Assembly (NCBI RefSeq): GCF_036880965.1 | Contig: NZ_JBAJMV010000005.1 | Coordinates: 372,001 to 436,000 of the forward strand | Reading direction: 5' to 3' | DNA from: JAUASW01 sp036880965 | GTDB taxonomy: Bacteria; Pseudomonadota; Gammaproteobacteria; Burkholderiales; Burkholderiaceae_C | Length of the DNA: 64,000 nt | In this document: in pieces, positions 24,348 to 32,566 of the stretch | Layout of the letters: the number at the start of each line of letters is the position of its first letter | Position numbering within the stretch: the stretch's first letter is position 1 | Position numbers and translations under genes: made by a program | The notes under the pieces: generated by a model | Databases searched by the model: none | Seen by the model: only the letters and a program-made list of their open reading frames with translations | Told to the model about the DNA's origin: nothing

Positions 24348-25898
24348 ATGCAACGTCGCCATTTGATGCTTGGTTCGGCTGCCGTCCTGGCCCTCCCCAA
24401 ATTGAGTTCAGCCGCCTCCAGCACCGAAGCCACCGCAGCGTCGCAGGCCCAGGCCATGGCCTCTGGCCGCCTGACATCCGAGCGGCTTGTGCAGGACTAC
24501 CTGACCCGCATCGCCAACATCGACAAGGCCGGCCCGAGGATAAACAGCATCATCGAGCTGAATCCCGATGCCCGTGCCATTGCCCGCGAGCTGGACGGCG
24601 AGCGCCGTGCCGGCAAGCTGCGCGGCCCGCTGCACGGCATCCCGGTGCTCCTGAAAGACAACATCGCCACCGGCGACAAGATGCACACCACGGCGGGTTC
24701 GCTTGCGCTGGCCGATCTGCGGGTGTCGCGCGACGCCCACCTCGTGCAGCGCCTGCGCGCTGCCGGCGCAGTGATTCTCGGCAAGACCAACCTGAGCGAG
24801 TGGGCCAACATCCGTTCGACGCGCTCCGTCAGTGGCTGGAGCGCCCGCGGCGGCCTGACCCGCAACCCCTATGCACTGGACCGCAATACCAGCGGCTCCA
24901 GCTCCGGCACAGCCGCTGCCATCGCGGCGGATCTGGCCACTCTCGGTGTCGGCACGGAAACCGATGGCTCCATCGTCTCGCCGTCGTCGATCTGCGGACT
25001 TGTGGGCCTGAAGCCGACGCTGGGCCGCATCAGCCGCGACGGCATCATTCCGATCGCGCACAGCCAGGACACGGCCGGCCCGATGACGCGCACGGTGGCG
25101 GATGCGGCCCTGCTCTACGCGGCCATGTGCGGCCCTGATGCTGTCGATGCCGTGACCCGGGCCGCGCCCGATGCTGCTGGCAAGCTTGATGCCGGCTTGA
25201 TCAAGGGTGCGCGGCTGGGTGTGGCGCGCAACTACTTCACCGGCTTCGACGAGGCCGATGCGGCCATCGAAGCTGCCATCGCCAAGCTGCGTGAACTGGG
25301 CGCCGAGATCGTGGACAACGCCGAGCTGGCGCCACCTTCCTATGGCGATGCCGAGTTTTCGGTGCTGCTGTACGAGCTGAAGGAAAACCTGGCGCAATGG
25401 CTGAAGGCCTTTGCGCCGGGCCACAAGATTCGCAATCTGGCCGACGTGATTGCTTTCAATGCCCAGCACCGGGCGCAGGAAATGCCCTGGTTCGGCCAGG
25501 AGCTGTTCGAGAAGGCGCAGGCCCTGGGCGACCTGAGCACGCCGGCCTATCGCGAGGCGCTGGCCGCTTGTGCCAAGGGCGCGCGAGAAGAGGGCCTGGA
25601 CAAGGCCTTCAAGGCCCAGCGTCTTGATGCCCTGATCGCACCCACCGGCGGCCTCGCCTGGCTGACAGATCCGGTGGCCGGCGACCACTACGGTTCAAGC
25701 TTCTCCACGCCCGCCGCCGTGGCCGGCTACCCGCACCTGACCGTGCCGGCGGGCCATGTTCGAGGCCTGCCTTTGGGCCTGTCTTTCGTCGGCCCGGCCT
25801 GGAGCGAATGGAAGCTGCTTTCGCTGGGCCTGGCGTTCGAGCAAGCGACGCGCCATCGCCGCGCGCCCGCGTTTGTCAAACGCACGGTGCCGCTGTGA
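24348..25898 (+). CDS. exported amidase (amidase signature family)
   Basis: A 516-residue amidase. The N-terminus MQRRHLMLGSAAVLALPKLSSA resembles a Tat signal (RR followed by a hydrophobic stretch), so a periplasmic location is likely. The amidase signature is complete: Lys103 in VLLKDNIATGD, the Ser-rich SGSSSGT loop (182-188) and TETDGSIVSPSS (204-214), giving the Ser-cisSer-Lys triad. The family hydrolyses diverse amides and the substrate is unknown. It is a separate unit after the pca genes (30-bp gap), and the FeeM-like N-acyl amino acid synthase gene follows on the same strand after 250 bases. Confidence 0.9.
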   Translation: MQRRHLMLGSAAVLALPKLSSAASSTEATAASQAQAMASGRLTSERLVQDYLTRIANIDKAGPRINSIIELNPDARAIARELDGERRAGKLRGPLHGIPVLLKDNIATGDKMHTTAGSLALADLRVSRDAHLVQRLRAAGAVILGKTNLSEWANIRSTRSVSGWSARGGLTRNPYALDRNTSGSSSGTAAAIAADLATLGVGTETDGSIVSPSSICGLVGLKPTLGRISRDGIIPIAHSQDTAGPMTRTVADAALLYAAMCGPDAVDAVTRAAPDAAGKLDAGLIKGARLGVARNYFTGFDEADAAIEAAIAKLRELGAEIVDNAELAPPSYGDAEFSVLLYELKENLAQWLKAFAPGHKIRNLADVIAFNAQHRAQEMPWFGQELFEKAQALGDLSTPAYREALAACAKGAREEGLDKAFKAQRLDALIAPTGGLAWLTDPVAGDHYGSSFSTPAAVAGYPHLTVPAGHVRGLPLGLSFVGPAWSEWKLLSLGLAFEQATRHRRAPAFVKRTVPL

Positions 25899-26148
25899 GT
25901 GCATCTTCTGTTGTCTTGACGCCAAGTTTCAAAGCCAATATGCAAGCCAATGTTTGCGCGGCGAGGGTCATATCGCCAATGCTTGTTACAGCGCCGGCGC
26001 GCCGCGCCGATGTACCTGCAATGCAGGGAGCTCGCTGTCACGAAATGCCAGTAAGGAATGTCACAAGGTGTAAGGCTGGGGGCGTTGCAGAGCCGTCACT
26101 GACATCCTTTAGACTGATCCGCAGCAAACGAAGTTGGGGTGCCCGCCA

Positions 26149-26814
26149 ATGAATCCAGTCGCCGAAGTCCAGATCGAGCCCGCGCTCGCTCAACAAGCCG
26201 CGCCCATCAACAGCACCATCGTCAACAACACCCTAGAACAGCTCCGCAGCCTTGAGCTGGTCCAGCGCCGCTATGCGCAGCGCGGTTACCTGACCCAGGG
26301 CATGGTGTCCAAGCCCGATCAGCTGACCACGTTCAGTCTGGGCTTGGCCGACACCATGTCGGGCACGCTCAGCGTCCGCCTGGACGGTCCGCAGGGCTTG
26401 AGCGCCGATGAGTGCTTTGGCGCCGAGCTCGATGAGCTGCGCCTGAACGGCAGCCGCATCTGCGAGTTCACGCGGCTGGCCATGGAAGAGCTGGAGGCGC
26501 CCTCCAAGGATGCCCTGGCCCGCCTGTTCCAGACTGCCTATGTCTATGCCCATCACCGCTGCCGTGCCGAGCTGCTCGTGATCGAGGTGAACCCGCGTCA
26601 TGTGGCCTTCTACCGCCGCATGCTGGGTTTCAGCGTCGCTGCGGAGACCCGCTTCAACGAGCGAGTGCGCGCACCGGCGGTGCTGATGATTCTTGAGCTG
26701 GAGCACGCTCGCCGTGAGATCGAGCGTTTGGGCGGCAGTGCCGCGCGTGGCGAACCGGCTCGCTCCATCTACTCCTACATGCTGCCGATGGAGCAGGGCC
26801 TGCAGCTGGTCTGA
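26149..26814 (+). CDS. FeeM-like N-acyl amino acid synthase (GNAT superfamily)
   Basis: A 221-residue protein with the FeeM/autoinducer-synthase-like acyltransferase fold: QRRYAQRGYLTQGM near residue 45, LGLADTMSGTLSVRLDGPQGL, ELDELRLNGSRICEFTRLAMEE, and HRCRAELLVIEVNPRHVAFYRRMLGF at about residues 145-170. Family members join an acyl chain from acyl-ACP or acyl-CoA to an amino acid; the product here is unknown. The ATG at 26149 is chosen over an in-frame TTG at 26134. The 250-bp upstream region has no other gene and should hold the promoter. A hairpin terminator follows. No acyl carrier protein or exporter gene lies next to it. Confidence 0.8.
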   Translation: MNPVAEVQIEPALAQQAAPINSTIVNNTLEQLRSLELVQRRYAQRGYLTQGMVSKPDQLTTFSLGLADTMSGTLSVRLDGPQGLSADECFGAELDELRLNGSRICEFTRLAMEELEAPSKDALARLFQTAYVYAHHRCRAELLVIEVNPRHVAFYRRMLGFSVAAETRFNERVRAPAVLMILELEHARREIERLGGSAARGEPARSIYSYMLPMEQGLQLV

Positions 26815-26838
26815 ATCGCTTCAGATCCGACCCGCTAA

Positions 26839-26868
26839 AACGGGCCCTTTCGAGGGCCCGTTGCCATT
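26839..26868. terminator. hairpin terminator between convergent genes
   Basis: A perfect 10-bp stem AACGGGCCCT / AGGGCCCGTT with a TTCG loop lies between the convergent FeeM-like and IclR genes. On the plus strand it is followed by GCCATTTT; on the minus strand by TTAGCG with the stem itself ending in TT. Each side has only a modest T tract, so it is probably a shared bidirectional terminator. Confidence 0.7.
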
Positions 26869-26907
26869 TTGCAAGAGCCGCAGTTGCGGAGTCGGCGCGT
26901 GTGTTGA

Positions 26908-27696
26908 TCAGCGCCAGCCCAGCTGGCGAGAAATGTCCCGACCCGCCTCCATGAGACGCCTGGCCACCGGACCATTCGAGTCGAGGTCGACCGCCGCACT
27001 CGGGCCGATGGCGGTCAGGCTCAGCACGATGCGGCTCTGATCATCGAACACGGGAGCTGCCAGTGCGCTGACGCCGGGCACCACGCCGTCGCGTGAGCTG
27101 GCCAGGCCGATCTCGCGCACCTGGGCCAGCAGCGCCTCGAAAGCCTTGTCCAGTTTGCTGGCCGTGCGGCCTTCCGCACCGGCTTCCATCGCCAGCGCGG
27201 CCAAGACACGCTCGCGCGGCAGGTGGGCCGCAAAGAGGCGGCCGGACGCAGTGCCGGCGAGGCTCATCACCGTGCCGTGGCGCATGCTGATATGAACCGG
27301 GCTCGGCGCCTCGGCCACCCGCACGATGGTCGGCCCGCGATTGCCCCAGACGGCAATGGCCACCGTGTGGCCCAGCGCCACCGCCAGTTCCTCGATGCGT
27401 GGTGTGGCCAGGCGCACCGGGTCGTACTGCTGCAGGCTGATCAGCCCCAGTTGCAAGGACAGGGGCCCCAGGCCATAGCGCCCACCTTCCTGCTCGACCA
27501 GGCCCAGCTTGATGAAGCTGACCAGGTACGGATGGGCCTTGGCCGGGGCCATGCCGGCCTCGCGCGCCAGGTCTTTCAATGCCATCGGCCGGCCCTGCGC
27601 AGCCAAGGCAATCAGCAGCTGCCCGCCAACTTCCACGCTCTGGATGCCGCGCGGGCTGCGTTCGTTCCCTGGGGCTTGATGCTCTGTATCGCTCAT
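26908..27696 (-). CDS. IclR family transcriptional regulator
   Basis: A 262-residue IclR-type regulator. A winged helix-turn-helix is at about residues 17-80 (GIQSVEVGGQLLIALAAQGRPMALKDLAREAGMAPAKAHPYLVSFIKLGLV), and an effector-binding GAF-like domain follows (HTVAIAVWGNRGPTIVRV ... GTASGRLFAAHLP ... GVSALAAPVFD). It is transcribed divergently from the aromatic-catabolism operon (MBL to fumarylacetoacetase), with a palindrome in between, and so probably controls that operon and itself in response to a pathway aromatic acid. Confidence 0.93.
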   Translation of the reverse strand: MSDTEHQAPGNERSPRGIQSVEVGGQLLIALAAQGRPMALKDLAREAGMAPAKAHPYLVSFIKLGLVEQEGGRYGLGPLSLQLGLISLQQYDPVRLATPRIEELAVALGHTVAIAVWGNRGPTIVRVAEAPSPVHISMRHGTVMSLAGTASGRLFAAHLPRERVLAALAMEAGAEGRTASKLDKAFEALLAQVREIGLASSRDGVVPGVSALAAPVFDDQSRIVLSLTAIGPSAAVDLDSNGPVARRLMEAGRDISRQLGWR

Positions 27697-27738
27697 GGGC
27701 CGGCAGGCTATCAGACGGCCGCATGGCTTGGTGAAGAA

Positions 27739-27757
27739 AATTCGCTATAGACGAATT
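27739..27757. promoter_or_regulatory. palindromic operator candidate for the IclR regulator
   Basis: AATTCG-CTATAGA-CGAATT: a perfect 6-bp inverted repeat with a 7-bp AT-rich spacer in the 117-bp divergent region between the IclR gene and the MBL gene. IclR-type proteins bind such dyads near their own promoters. Confidence 0.55.
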
Positions 27758-27813
27758 GATTTGCTTTTGGTTAAATCCAGGCCTTGCCGATCCGCCATCA
27801 GCCCAAGGCCGCC

Positions 27814-28779
27814 ATGAGCAACCAGAAGACCTTCGCCTCGCAAGCCGACCTGGAAGAGAAAAAGGTCAGCTTCGACAAGCTGTCCGACCACGCCTTTGCC
27901 TATACGGCCGAGGGCGACCCGAACACCGGCATCGTCATCGGCGACGACGCGGTGATGGTGGTCGACACGCAGGCCACGCCGGTGATGGCCGAGGACGTGA
28001 TCCGGCGCATCCGCGAGGTGACCGACAAGCCCATCAAATACGTGCTGCTCAGCCACTATCACGCGGTGCGCGTGCTGGGTGCGTCGGCCTACAAACCCGA
28101 GCACATCATCGCCAGCGAAGACACGCTGGACCTGATCAAGGAGCGCGGCGAGCAGGACAAGGCCAGCGAGATCGGCCGCTTCCCACGCCTGTTCCGCAAT
28201 GTCGAATCGGTGCCGCCGGGCCTGACCTGGCCGACCCTCACGTTCACCGGCAAGATGACGCTGTGGCTGGGCAAGCTCGAAGTGCAGATACTGCAGCTGG
28301 GCCGCGGCCACACCAAGGGCGACACCGTGGTCTGGCTGCCGCAGGACAAGGTGCTGTTCTCGGGCGACCTGGTCGAGTTCGATGCCACGCCCTATGCCGG
28401 CGACGCCTACTTTCAGGACTGGCCGCAGACGCTCGACAGGCTGGCGGCCTTGAAGCCCGAGAAGCTCGTGCCCGGCCGCGGCCCGGCGCTGCAGAACGCT
28501 CAGCAGGTGGCAGACGGCCTGGCTGGCACGCGAGCTTTTGTGAGCGACCTGTACGCGAACGTGAAGGCCGGCGCTGCGGCGGGGCGCGACCTGAACAGCG
28601 TCTACCGCGAGACCTACGACAAGCTCAGCGAGCGCTATGGCCACTGGGTGATCTTTGCGCACTGCATGCCTTTTGACGTGACCCGTGCCTACGACGAAGC
28701 GCATGGCCACACCGACCCGCGCATCTGGACCGCCGAGCGCGACATCCAGATGTGGAAGGACCTGGAAGGACAACAGTGA
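27814..28779 (+). CDS. MBL-fold hydrolase-like protein with altered metal motif
   Basis: A 321-residue protein with the metallo-beta-lactamase fold: GIVIGDDAVMVVDTQ, LLSHYHAVRVLGASAY, LGRGHTKGDTVVWLPQDKVLFSGDLVEFD and VPGRGPAL. The first metal motif, normally HxHxDH, reads H81-Y-H83-A-V85-R86, so the Asp and third His are missing, while later ligands (GHTKGD, SGD) are kept. It may bind one metal or none. The ATG at 27814 was preferred to the in-frame 27784 start because the preceding residues are unconserved. It is the first gene of the operon MBL-VOC-FAD monooxygenase-DUF2783-fumarylacetoacetase. Its reaction is unknown. Confidence 0.85.
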   Translation: MSNQKTFASQADLEEKKVSFDKLSDHAFAYTAEGDPNTGIVIGDDAVMVVDTQATPVMAEDVIRRIREVTDKPIKYVLLSHYHAVRVLGASAYKPEHIIASEDTLDLIKERGEQDKASEIGRFPRLFRNVESVPPGLTWPTLTFTGKMTLWLGKLEVQILQLGRGHTKGDTVVWLPQDKVLFSGDLVEFDATPYAGDAYFQDWPQTLDRLAALKPEKLVPGRGPALQNAQQVADGLAGTRAFVSDLYANVKAGAAAGRDLNSVYRETYDKLSERYGHWVIFAHCMPFDVTRAYDEAHGHTDPRIWTAERDIQMWKDLEGQQ

Positions 28780-28793
28780 GGGAGATGAACGCC

Positions 28794-29339
28794 ATGGAAA
28801 AGATCGAGCGCATTCACCACGTGGCCTACCGCTGCCTGGACGCCAAGGCCACGGTGGAGTGGTACGTCAAGCACCTGGGCATGGAGTTCGTGCTGGCCAT
28901 CGCCGAAGACAAGGTGCCGTCGACCGGCGCCGATGACCCGTACATGCATGTCTTCTTGGACGCGGGCCAGGGCAACGTGCTCGCCTTCTTCGAGCTGCCC
29001 AAGTCCGCGACGATGGGCCGCGACGAGAACACGCCGCTGTGGGTGCAGCACATCGCCTTCAAGATCGGCAGCATGGGCGAGCTTGAGTCGGCCAAGGCGC
29101 GCCTGCAGGCCGCTGGCATCGACGTGCTGGGCCCGACCGACCACACGATCTTCAAGAGCATCTATTTCTTCGACCCCAACGGCCACCGGCTGGAGCTGGC
29201 GGTCGATGTGGGAACCGAGGCGATGTACCGCCAACTCGATGCCTGCAAATGGGAGATGCTGGACGAGTGGGCAGCCACGCGCCGCGCGCCCAAGCATGCG
29301 GCCTGGATGCACGACAAGGCGCTGCCGGCGCCGGTCTGA
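28794..29339 (+). CDS. VOC family protein (glyoxalase/dioxygenase-like)
   Basis: A 181-residue vicinal-oxygen-chelate protein. Two beta-alpha-beta-beta-beta modules are seen: RIHHVAYRCLDAKATVEWYVKHLGMEFV and LWVQHIAFKIGSMGELESAKARLQAAGIDVLG ... SIYFFDPNGHRLELAVD. The conserved His and Glu positions (HHVAY, QHIAF, RLELAVD) are consistent with metal binding. In this operon it could be a ring-cleavage dioxygenase or an isomerase; a single-domain length of 181 residues is short for a 4-hydroxyphenylpyruvate dioxygenase. The ATG at 28794 has GGGAG about 9 bases upstream; an in-frame ATG at 28785 is too close to that site. Confidence 0.82.
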   Translation: MEKIERIHHVAYRCLDAKATVEWYVKHLGMEFVLAIAEDKVPSTGADDPYMHVFLDAGQGNVLAFFELPKSATMGRDENTPLWVQHIAFKIGSMGELESAKARLQAAGIDVLGPTDHTIFKSIYFFDPNGHRLELAVDVGTEAMYRQLDACKWEMLDEWAATRRAPKHAAWMHDKALPAPV

Positions 29340-29351
29340 GCGGGCTGTCTG

Positions 29352-31028
29352 ATGCAGGCCACCTACAGCTATCCGGAGTACGCCTACCGGCAGAGCGCCG
29401 AGCAGTCGACTGGTGCGCTGCGCCGCCATCCGGTGGTGATCGTCGGCGCCGGTCCGGTGGGCCTGACGCTGGCGCTCGATTGCGCCGCGCGCGGCCTCGC
29501 CGTCGTGCTGCTGGACGACAACAACAGCGTGTCGCTGGGCTCACGGGCGGTCTGCTATGCCAAGCGGCCGCTGGAGATCTGGCAGCGCCTGGGTGTGGCT
29601 GAAGCGCTGGTCGAGAAGGGCGTGCGCTGGCAGGTCGGCAAGGTCTTCTTCGGCGACACGCTGGCCTACCAGTTCGACTTGCTGCCCGAGGACGGCCACC
29701 AGCAGCCGGCCATGATCAATCTGCAGCAGTACCACCTGGAGCAGAAGCTGGTCGAGGCGGCGCTGGAGCAGCCCCTGATCGACCTGCGCTGGAAGCACCG
29801 CGTGACGGCGCTGGAGCAGGGCGGCGAGGCGGTGACGCTGACGGTGGAGACACCCGATGGCAGCTTCGCGATGCAGGCCGAATGGCTGCTGGCCTGCGAT
29901 GGCGCCAACAGCGATGTGCGCGCCATGCTGGGCGCGGAGTTCAAGGGCCAGGCCTTTCAGGACCGCTTCCTGATTGCCGATGTGGTGATGAAGGCGGAAT
30001 TTCCGACGGATGTGGAGCCCCCGGCCACCGGATACGGCGACCGCCCCCCGAGGGGGCCCGGCGCGGCCTTGGGGCGGCCCGGCGCCCGGCCGGAGCGCTG
30101 GTTCTGGTTCGACCCGCCGTTTCATCGTGGCCAGTCGGCGCTGCTTCACAAGCAGAGCGATGGCGTCTGGCGCATCGATTTCCAGCTTGGCTGGCAGGCC
30201 GACCCGGTGGAAGAGAAGAAGCCGGAGAAGGTGATTCCGCGCATCCGCGCGATGCTCGGCGAGGAGGCCGAGTTCGAGCTTGAGTGGGTATCGGTCTACC
30301 AGTTCGCCTGCCGCCGCATCGGGCAGATGCGCCATGGCCGCGTGATCTTTGCCGGCGATTCGGCGCACCAGGTGTCGCCCTTCGGCGCACGCGGCGCAAA
30401 CAGCGGTGTGCAGGATGCCGACAACCTTGCCTGGAAGCTGGCTGCCGTGCTGCGCGGCGAAGCGCCTGAAGCCCTGCTGGACAGCTATCACGCCGAGCGC
30501 TCCGCTGCGGCTGATGACAACCTCCTGAACTCGACCCGCTCGACCGACTTCATCACCCCCAAGACCCGCGCCTCGCTGCGTCTGCGCAATGCGGTGCTGG
30601 AACTGGCGCGCAGCGAGCCCTTTGCCCGGCCCCTGGTCAACAGCGGCAGGCTGTCGACGCCGACGCCCTATCTGGATTCGCCCTTGAACACGGCCGATGC
30701 CGAAGCCTTCGAAGGCCGCATGAAGCCAGGCTCGGCTTGCGCTGATGCGCCGGTGCAGGTGAATGGGCGTGCCGCCTGGTTGCTGCCCTTGCTGGCCCAG
30801 GGCTTCACCCTGCTGAGCTTTGGCCCGGCAGACGAGGTGCCCGGCGTGCAGCACCTGGAAGTGGGGCGCGACTTGATCGATGAACAAGGCCTGCTCGCGC
30901 AACGCTACGACGCAAGACCTGGCACCTGCTACCTGATCCGCCCCGACCAGCATGTGGCCGCGCGCTGGCGCCGCTTCGATGCAGCAGCCGTGAGCGCTGC
31001 GCTGGACCGCGCACTTGCGAGGCAATAG
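29352..31028 (+). CDS. FAD-dependent aromatic-ring monooxygenase (MhpA-like)
   Basis: A 558-residue class A flavin monooxygenase. It has the Rossmann motif GAGPVGLTLALDCAARG (about residues 32-48), the DG motif LLACDGANSDVR and the second FAD motif VIFAGDSAHQVSPFGARGANSGVQDADNLAWKL. It should hydroxylate an aromatic acid using NAD(P)H and O2. A 28-residue Pro/Gly/Arg-rich segment (nucleotides 30009-30092) interrupts the otherwise continuous FPT-ERWFWFDPPFH block and looks like an in-frame repeat insertion. It lies between the VOC gene (12-bp gap) and the DUF2783 gene (3-bp gap). The exact substrate is not evident. Confidence 0.88.
   Translation: MQATYSYPEYAYRQSAEQSTGALRRHPVVIVGAGPVGLTLALDCAARGLAVVLLDDNNSVSLGSRAVCYAKRPLEIWQRLGVAEALVEKGVRWQVGKVFFGDTLAYQFDLLPEDGHQQPAMINLQQYHLEQKLVEAALEQPLIDLRWKHRVTALEQGGEAVTLTVETPDGSFAMQAEWLLACDGANSDVRAMLGAEFKGQAFQDRFLIADVVMKAEFPTDVEPPATGYGDRPPRGPGAALGRPGARPERWFWFDPPFHRGQSALLHKQSDGVWRIDFQLGWQADPVEEKKPEKVIPRIRAMLGEEAEFELEWVSVYQFACRRIGQMRHGRVIFAGDSAHQVSPFGARGANSGVQDADNLAWKLAAVLRGEAPEALLDSYHAERSAAADDNLLNSTRSTDFITPKTRASLRLRNAVLELARSEPFARPLVNSGRLSTPTPYLDSPLNTADAEAFEGRMKPGSACADAPVQVNGRAAWLLPLLAQGFTLLSFGPADEVPGVQHLEVGRDLIDEQGLLAQRYDARPGTCYLIRPDQHVAARWRRFDAAAVSAALDRALARQ
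30009..30092. repeat. GC-rich palindromic repeat inserted in frame
   Basis: An 84-bp segment inside the FAD monooxygenase gene has intergenic-repeat character. It contains the dyad GCCCCCCGAGGGGGC and the related halves GGGCCCGGCGC and GCGGCCCGGCGCC. Its 28 codons encode Pro, Gly and Arg mainly and break a conserved block, while the reading frame is kept. Confidence 0.6.
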
Positions 31029-31031
31029 GCC

Positions 31032-31250
31032 ATGGCCCTGACGCGAACACCCAACATCCCCGATGTCGACGGCTTCTACGAGCAGCTGATCGCTGCGCAG
31101 CGCGACCTGAGCGACGAGCAGGCCGACATGCTGCTGGCCAAGCTGGTGCTGATCCTGGCCAACCAGGTGGGCGACCGCGCCGTGCTTGGCGAGGCCATCG
31201 AGCTGGCCCGCAGCAATACCCTGAACTCCACCGATCCACAGCCCCGATGA
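31032..31250 (+). CDS. DUF2783 family small protein
   Basis: A 72-residue protein of the DUF2783 type (IPDVDGFYEQLIAAQRDLSDEQADMLLAKLVLILANQVGD). It is helical and acidic, without signal or membrane segments, and its function is unknown. The family typically sits directly after an FAD monooxygenase gene, as here (3-bp gap), which suggests a role as a small accessory subunit of that enzyme. Its stop overlaps the fumarylacetoacetase start (ATGA). Confidence 0.82.
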   Translation: MALTRTPNIPDVDGFYEQLIAAQRDLSDEQADMLLAKLVLILANQVGDRAVLGEAIELARSNTLNSTDPQPR

Positions 31251-32566
31251 TCAAGACCGACCACACCCACGACCCCGCCGCACAGAGCTGGGTGGTCAGC
31301 GCCAACCAGGCGAGCAGCGAATTCCCGATTCAGAACCTGCCCTTCGGCGCTTTCCGGCGCCGCGGCAGCGATGAAGATGCGCGCATCGGCGTGGCCATCG
31401 GTGACCAGATCCTGGACCTCAGGCACGCGGCCGAGCTGGGCCGCTGGAGCGCGGACATCCAGGCGCTGCTGGCGCCGCTCGCGCAAGGCGACCTGAACGC
31501 CTTCATGGGCCAGCCACCGGCCGCCCGCCTGGCTCTCCGTCATGCGCTCTTCGAGGCCTTGCTGACCGGCTCCAAGCAAGAGGCCGCCTTGCGCACTGCC
31601 TTGCTGGCGCAGAGCGAGGCCGAGATGCTGATGCCGTGCCGGGTCGGCGACTACACCGACTTCTACACCGGCATCCACCATGCCACCACGGTGGGCAAGC
31701 TGTTCCGCCCCGACAACCCGCTGCTTCCCAACTACAAGTGGGTGCCCATCGGCTATCACGGCCGCAGCTCGTCGATTGGTGTCAGCGGCATGGCGATCCG
31801 CCGGCCCTGGGGCCAGCGCAAGGCGCCGGATGCCGAGGCGCCGGTGTTCGCGCCCAGCCAGCGTCTGGACTATGAGCTGGAGCTGGGTGCCTTCGTGGCC
31901 GGCGGCAATGCACTGGGCGAGCCCATCGGCATTGAGAAGGCCGAGCAGCATCTGTTCGGCCTGAGCCTCCTGAACGACTGGTCGGCGCGCGACATCCAGC
32001 CCTGGGAATACCAGCCGCTGGGGCCCTTCCTGGCGAAGAATTTCGGCACCACGATCTCGCCCTGGATCGTGACCATGGAAGCGTTGGCGCCATTTCGTTG
32101 CAGCTTCGAGCGCCCCGCGGAAGACCCGCAGCCCCTGGCCTATCTCGATTCGGCACAGAACCGCGCACAGGGGGCCTTCAATATCGAACTGGAAGTCTGG
32201 CTGCAGACCGCTGCGATGCGCGAAGGCGGCCTGCCGGCCCAGCGGCTTTCGCAATCGAACTTCCGCGACGCCTACTGGACGGTCGCGCAGATGCTGACCC
32301 ACCATGCCAGCGGTGGCTGCAATATGAGCAGTGGCGACCTGTTGGGCAGTGGCACGCAGAGCGGCCCGCTGCCTGAGCAGGGCGGCTCGCTGCTGGAGTT
32401 GAGCCAGGGCGGCAAGCAGGCGCTCGTGCTCGCCAACGGCGAGCAGCGGACCTTCCTGCAGGACGGCGACACGCTCAGCCTGCGCGGCCGCGCCACGGCG
32501 CCGGGCGCACGCAGCATCGGCTTTGGCGACTGCTGGGCAACGCTGCTGCCGGCGCGGGCGGCCTGA
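31247..32566 (+). CDS. fahA: fumarylacetoacetase
   Basis: A 439-residue fumarylacetoacetate hydrolase of the full-length type. It has the N-terminal SH3-like domain (FPIQNLPFGAFRRRGSDEDARIGVAIGDQILDL) and the catalytic domain with DYTDFYTGIHHATTVGKLFRPDNPLLPNYKWVPIGYHGRSSS, SLLNDWSARDIQPWEYQPLGPFLAKNF and the CNMSSGDLLGSGTQSG signature. It splits fumarylacetoacetate into fumarate and acetoacetate, the last step of homogentisate (tyrosine/phenylacetate) degradation. It is the last gene of the operon. No homogentisate dioxygenase or maleylacetoacetate isomerase gene is in the window. Confidence 0.95.
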   Translation: MIKTDHTHDPAAQSWVVSANQASSEFPIQNLPFGAFRRRGSDEDARIGVAIGDQILDLRHAAELGRWSADIQALLAPLAQGDLNAFMGQPPAARLALRHALFEALLTGSKQEAALRTALLAQSEAEMLMPCRVGDYTDFYTGIHHATTVGKLFRPDNPLLPNYKWVPIGYHGRSSSIGVSGMAIRRPWGQRKAPDAEAPVFAPSQRLDYELELGAFVAGGNALGEPIGIEKAEQHLFGLSLLNDWSARDIQPWEYQPLGPFLAKNFGTTISPWIVTMEALAPFRCSFERPAEDPQPLAYLDSAQNRAQGAFNIELEVWLQTAAMREGGLPAQRLSQSNFRDAYWTVAQMLTHHASGGCNMSSGDLLGSGTQSGPLPEQGGSLLELSQGGKQALVLANGEQRTFLQDGDTLSLRGRATAPGARSIGFGDCWATLLPARAA

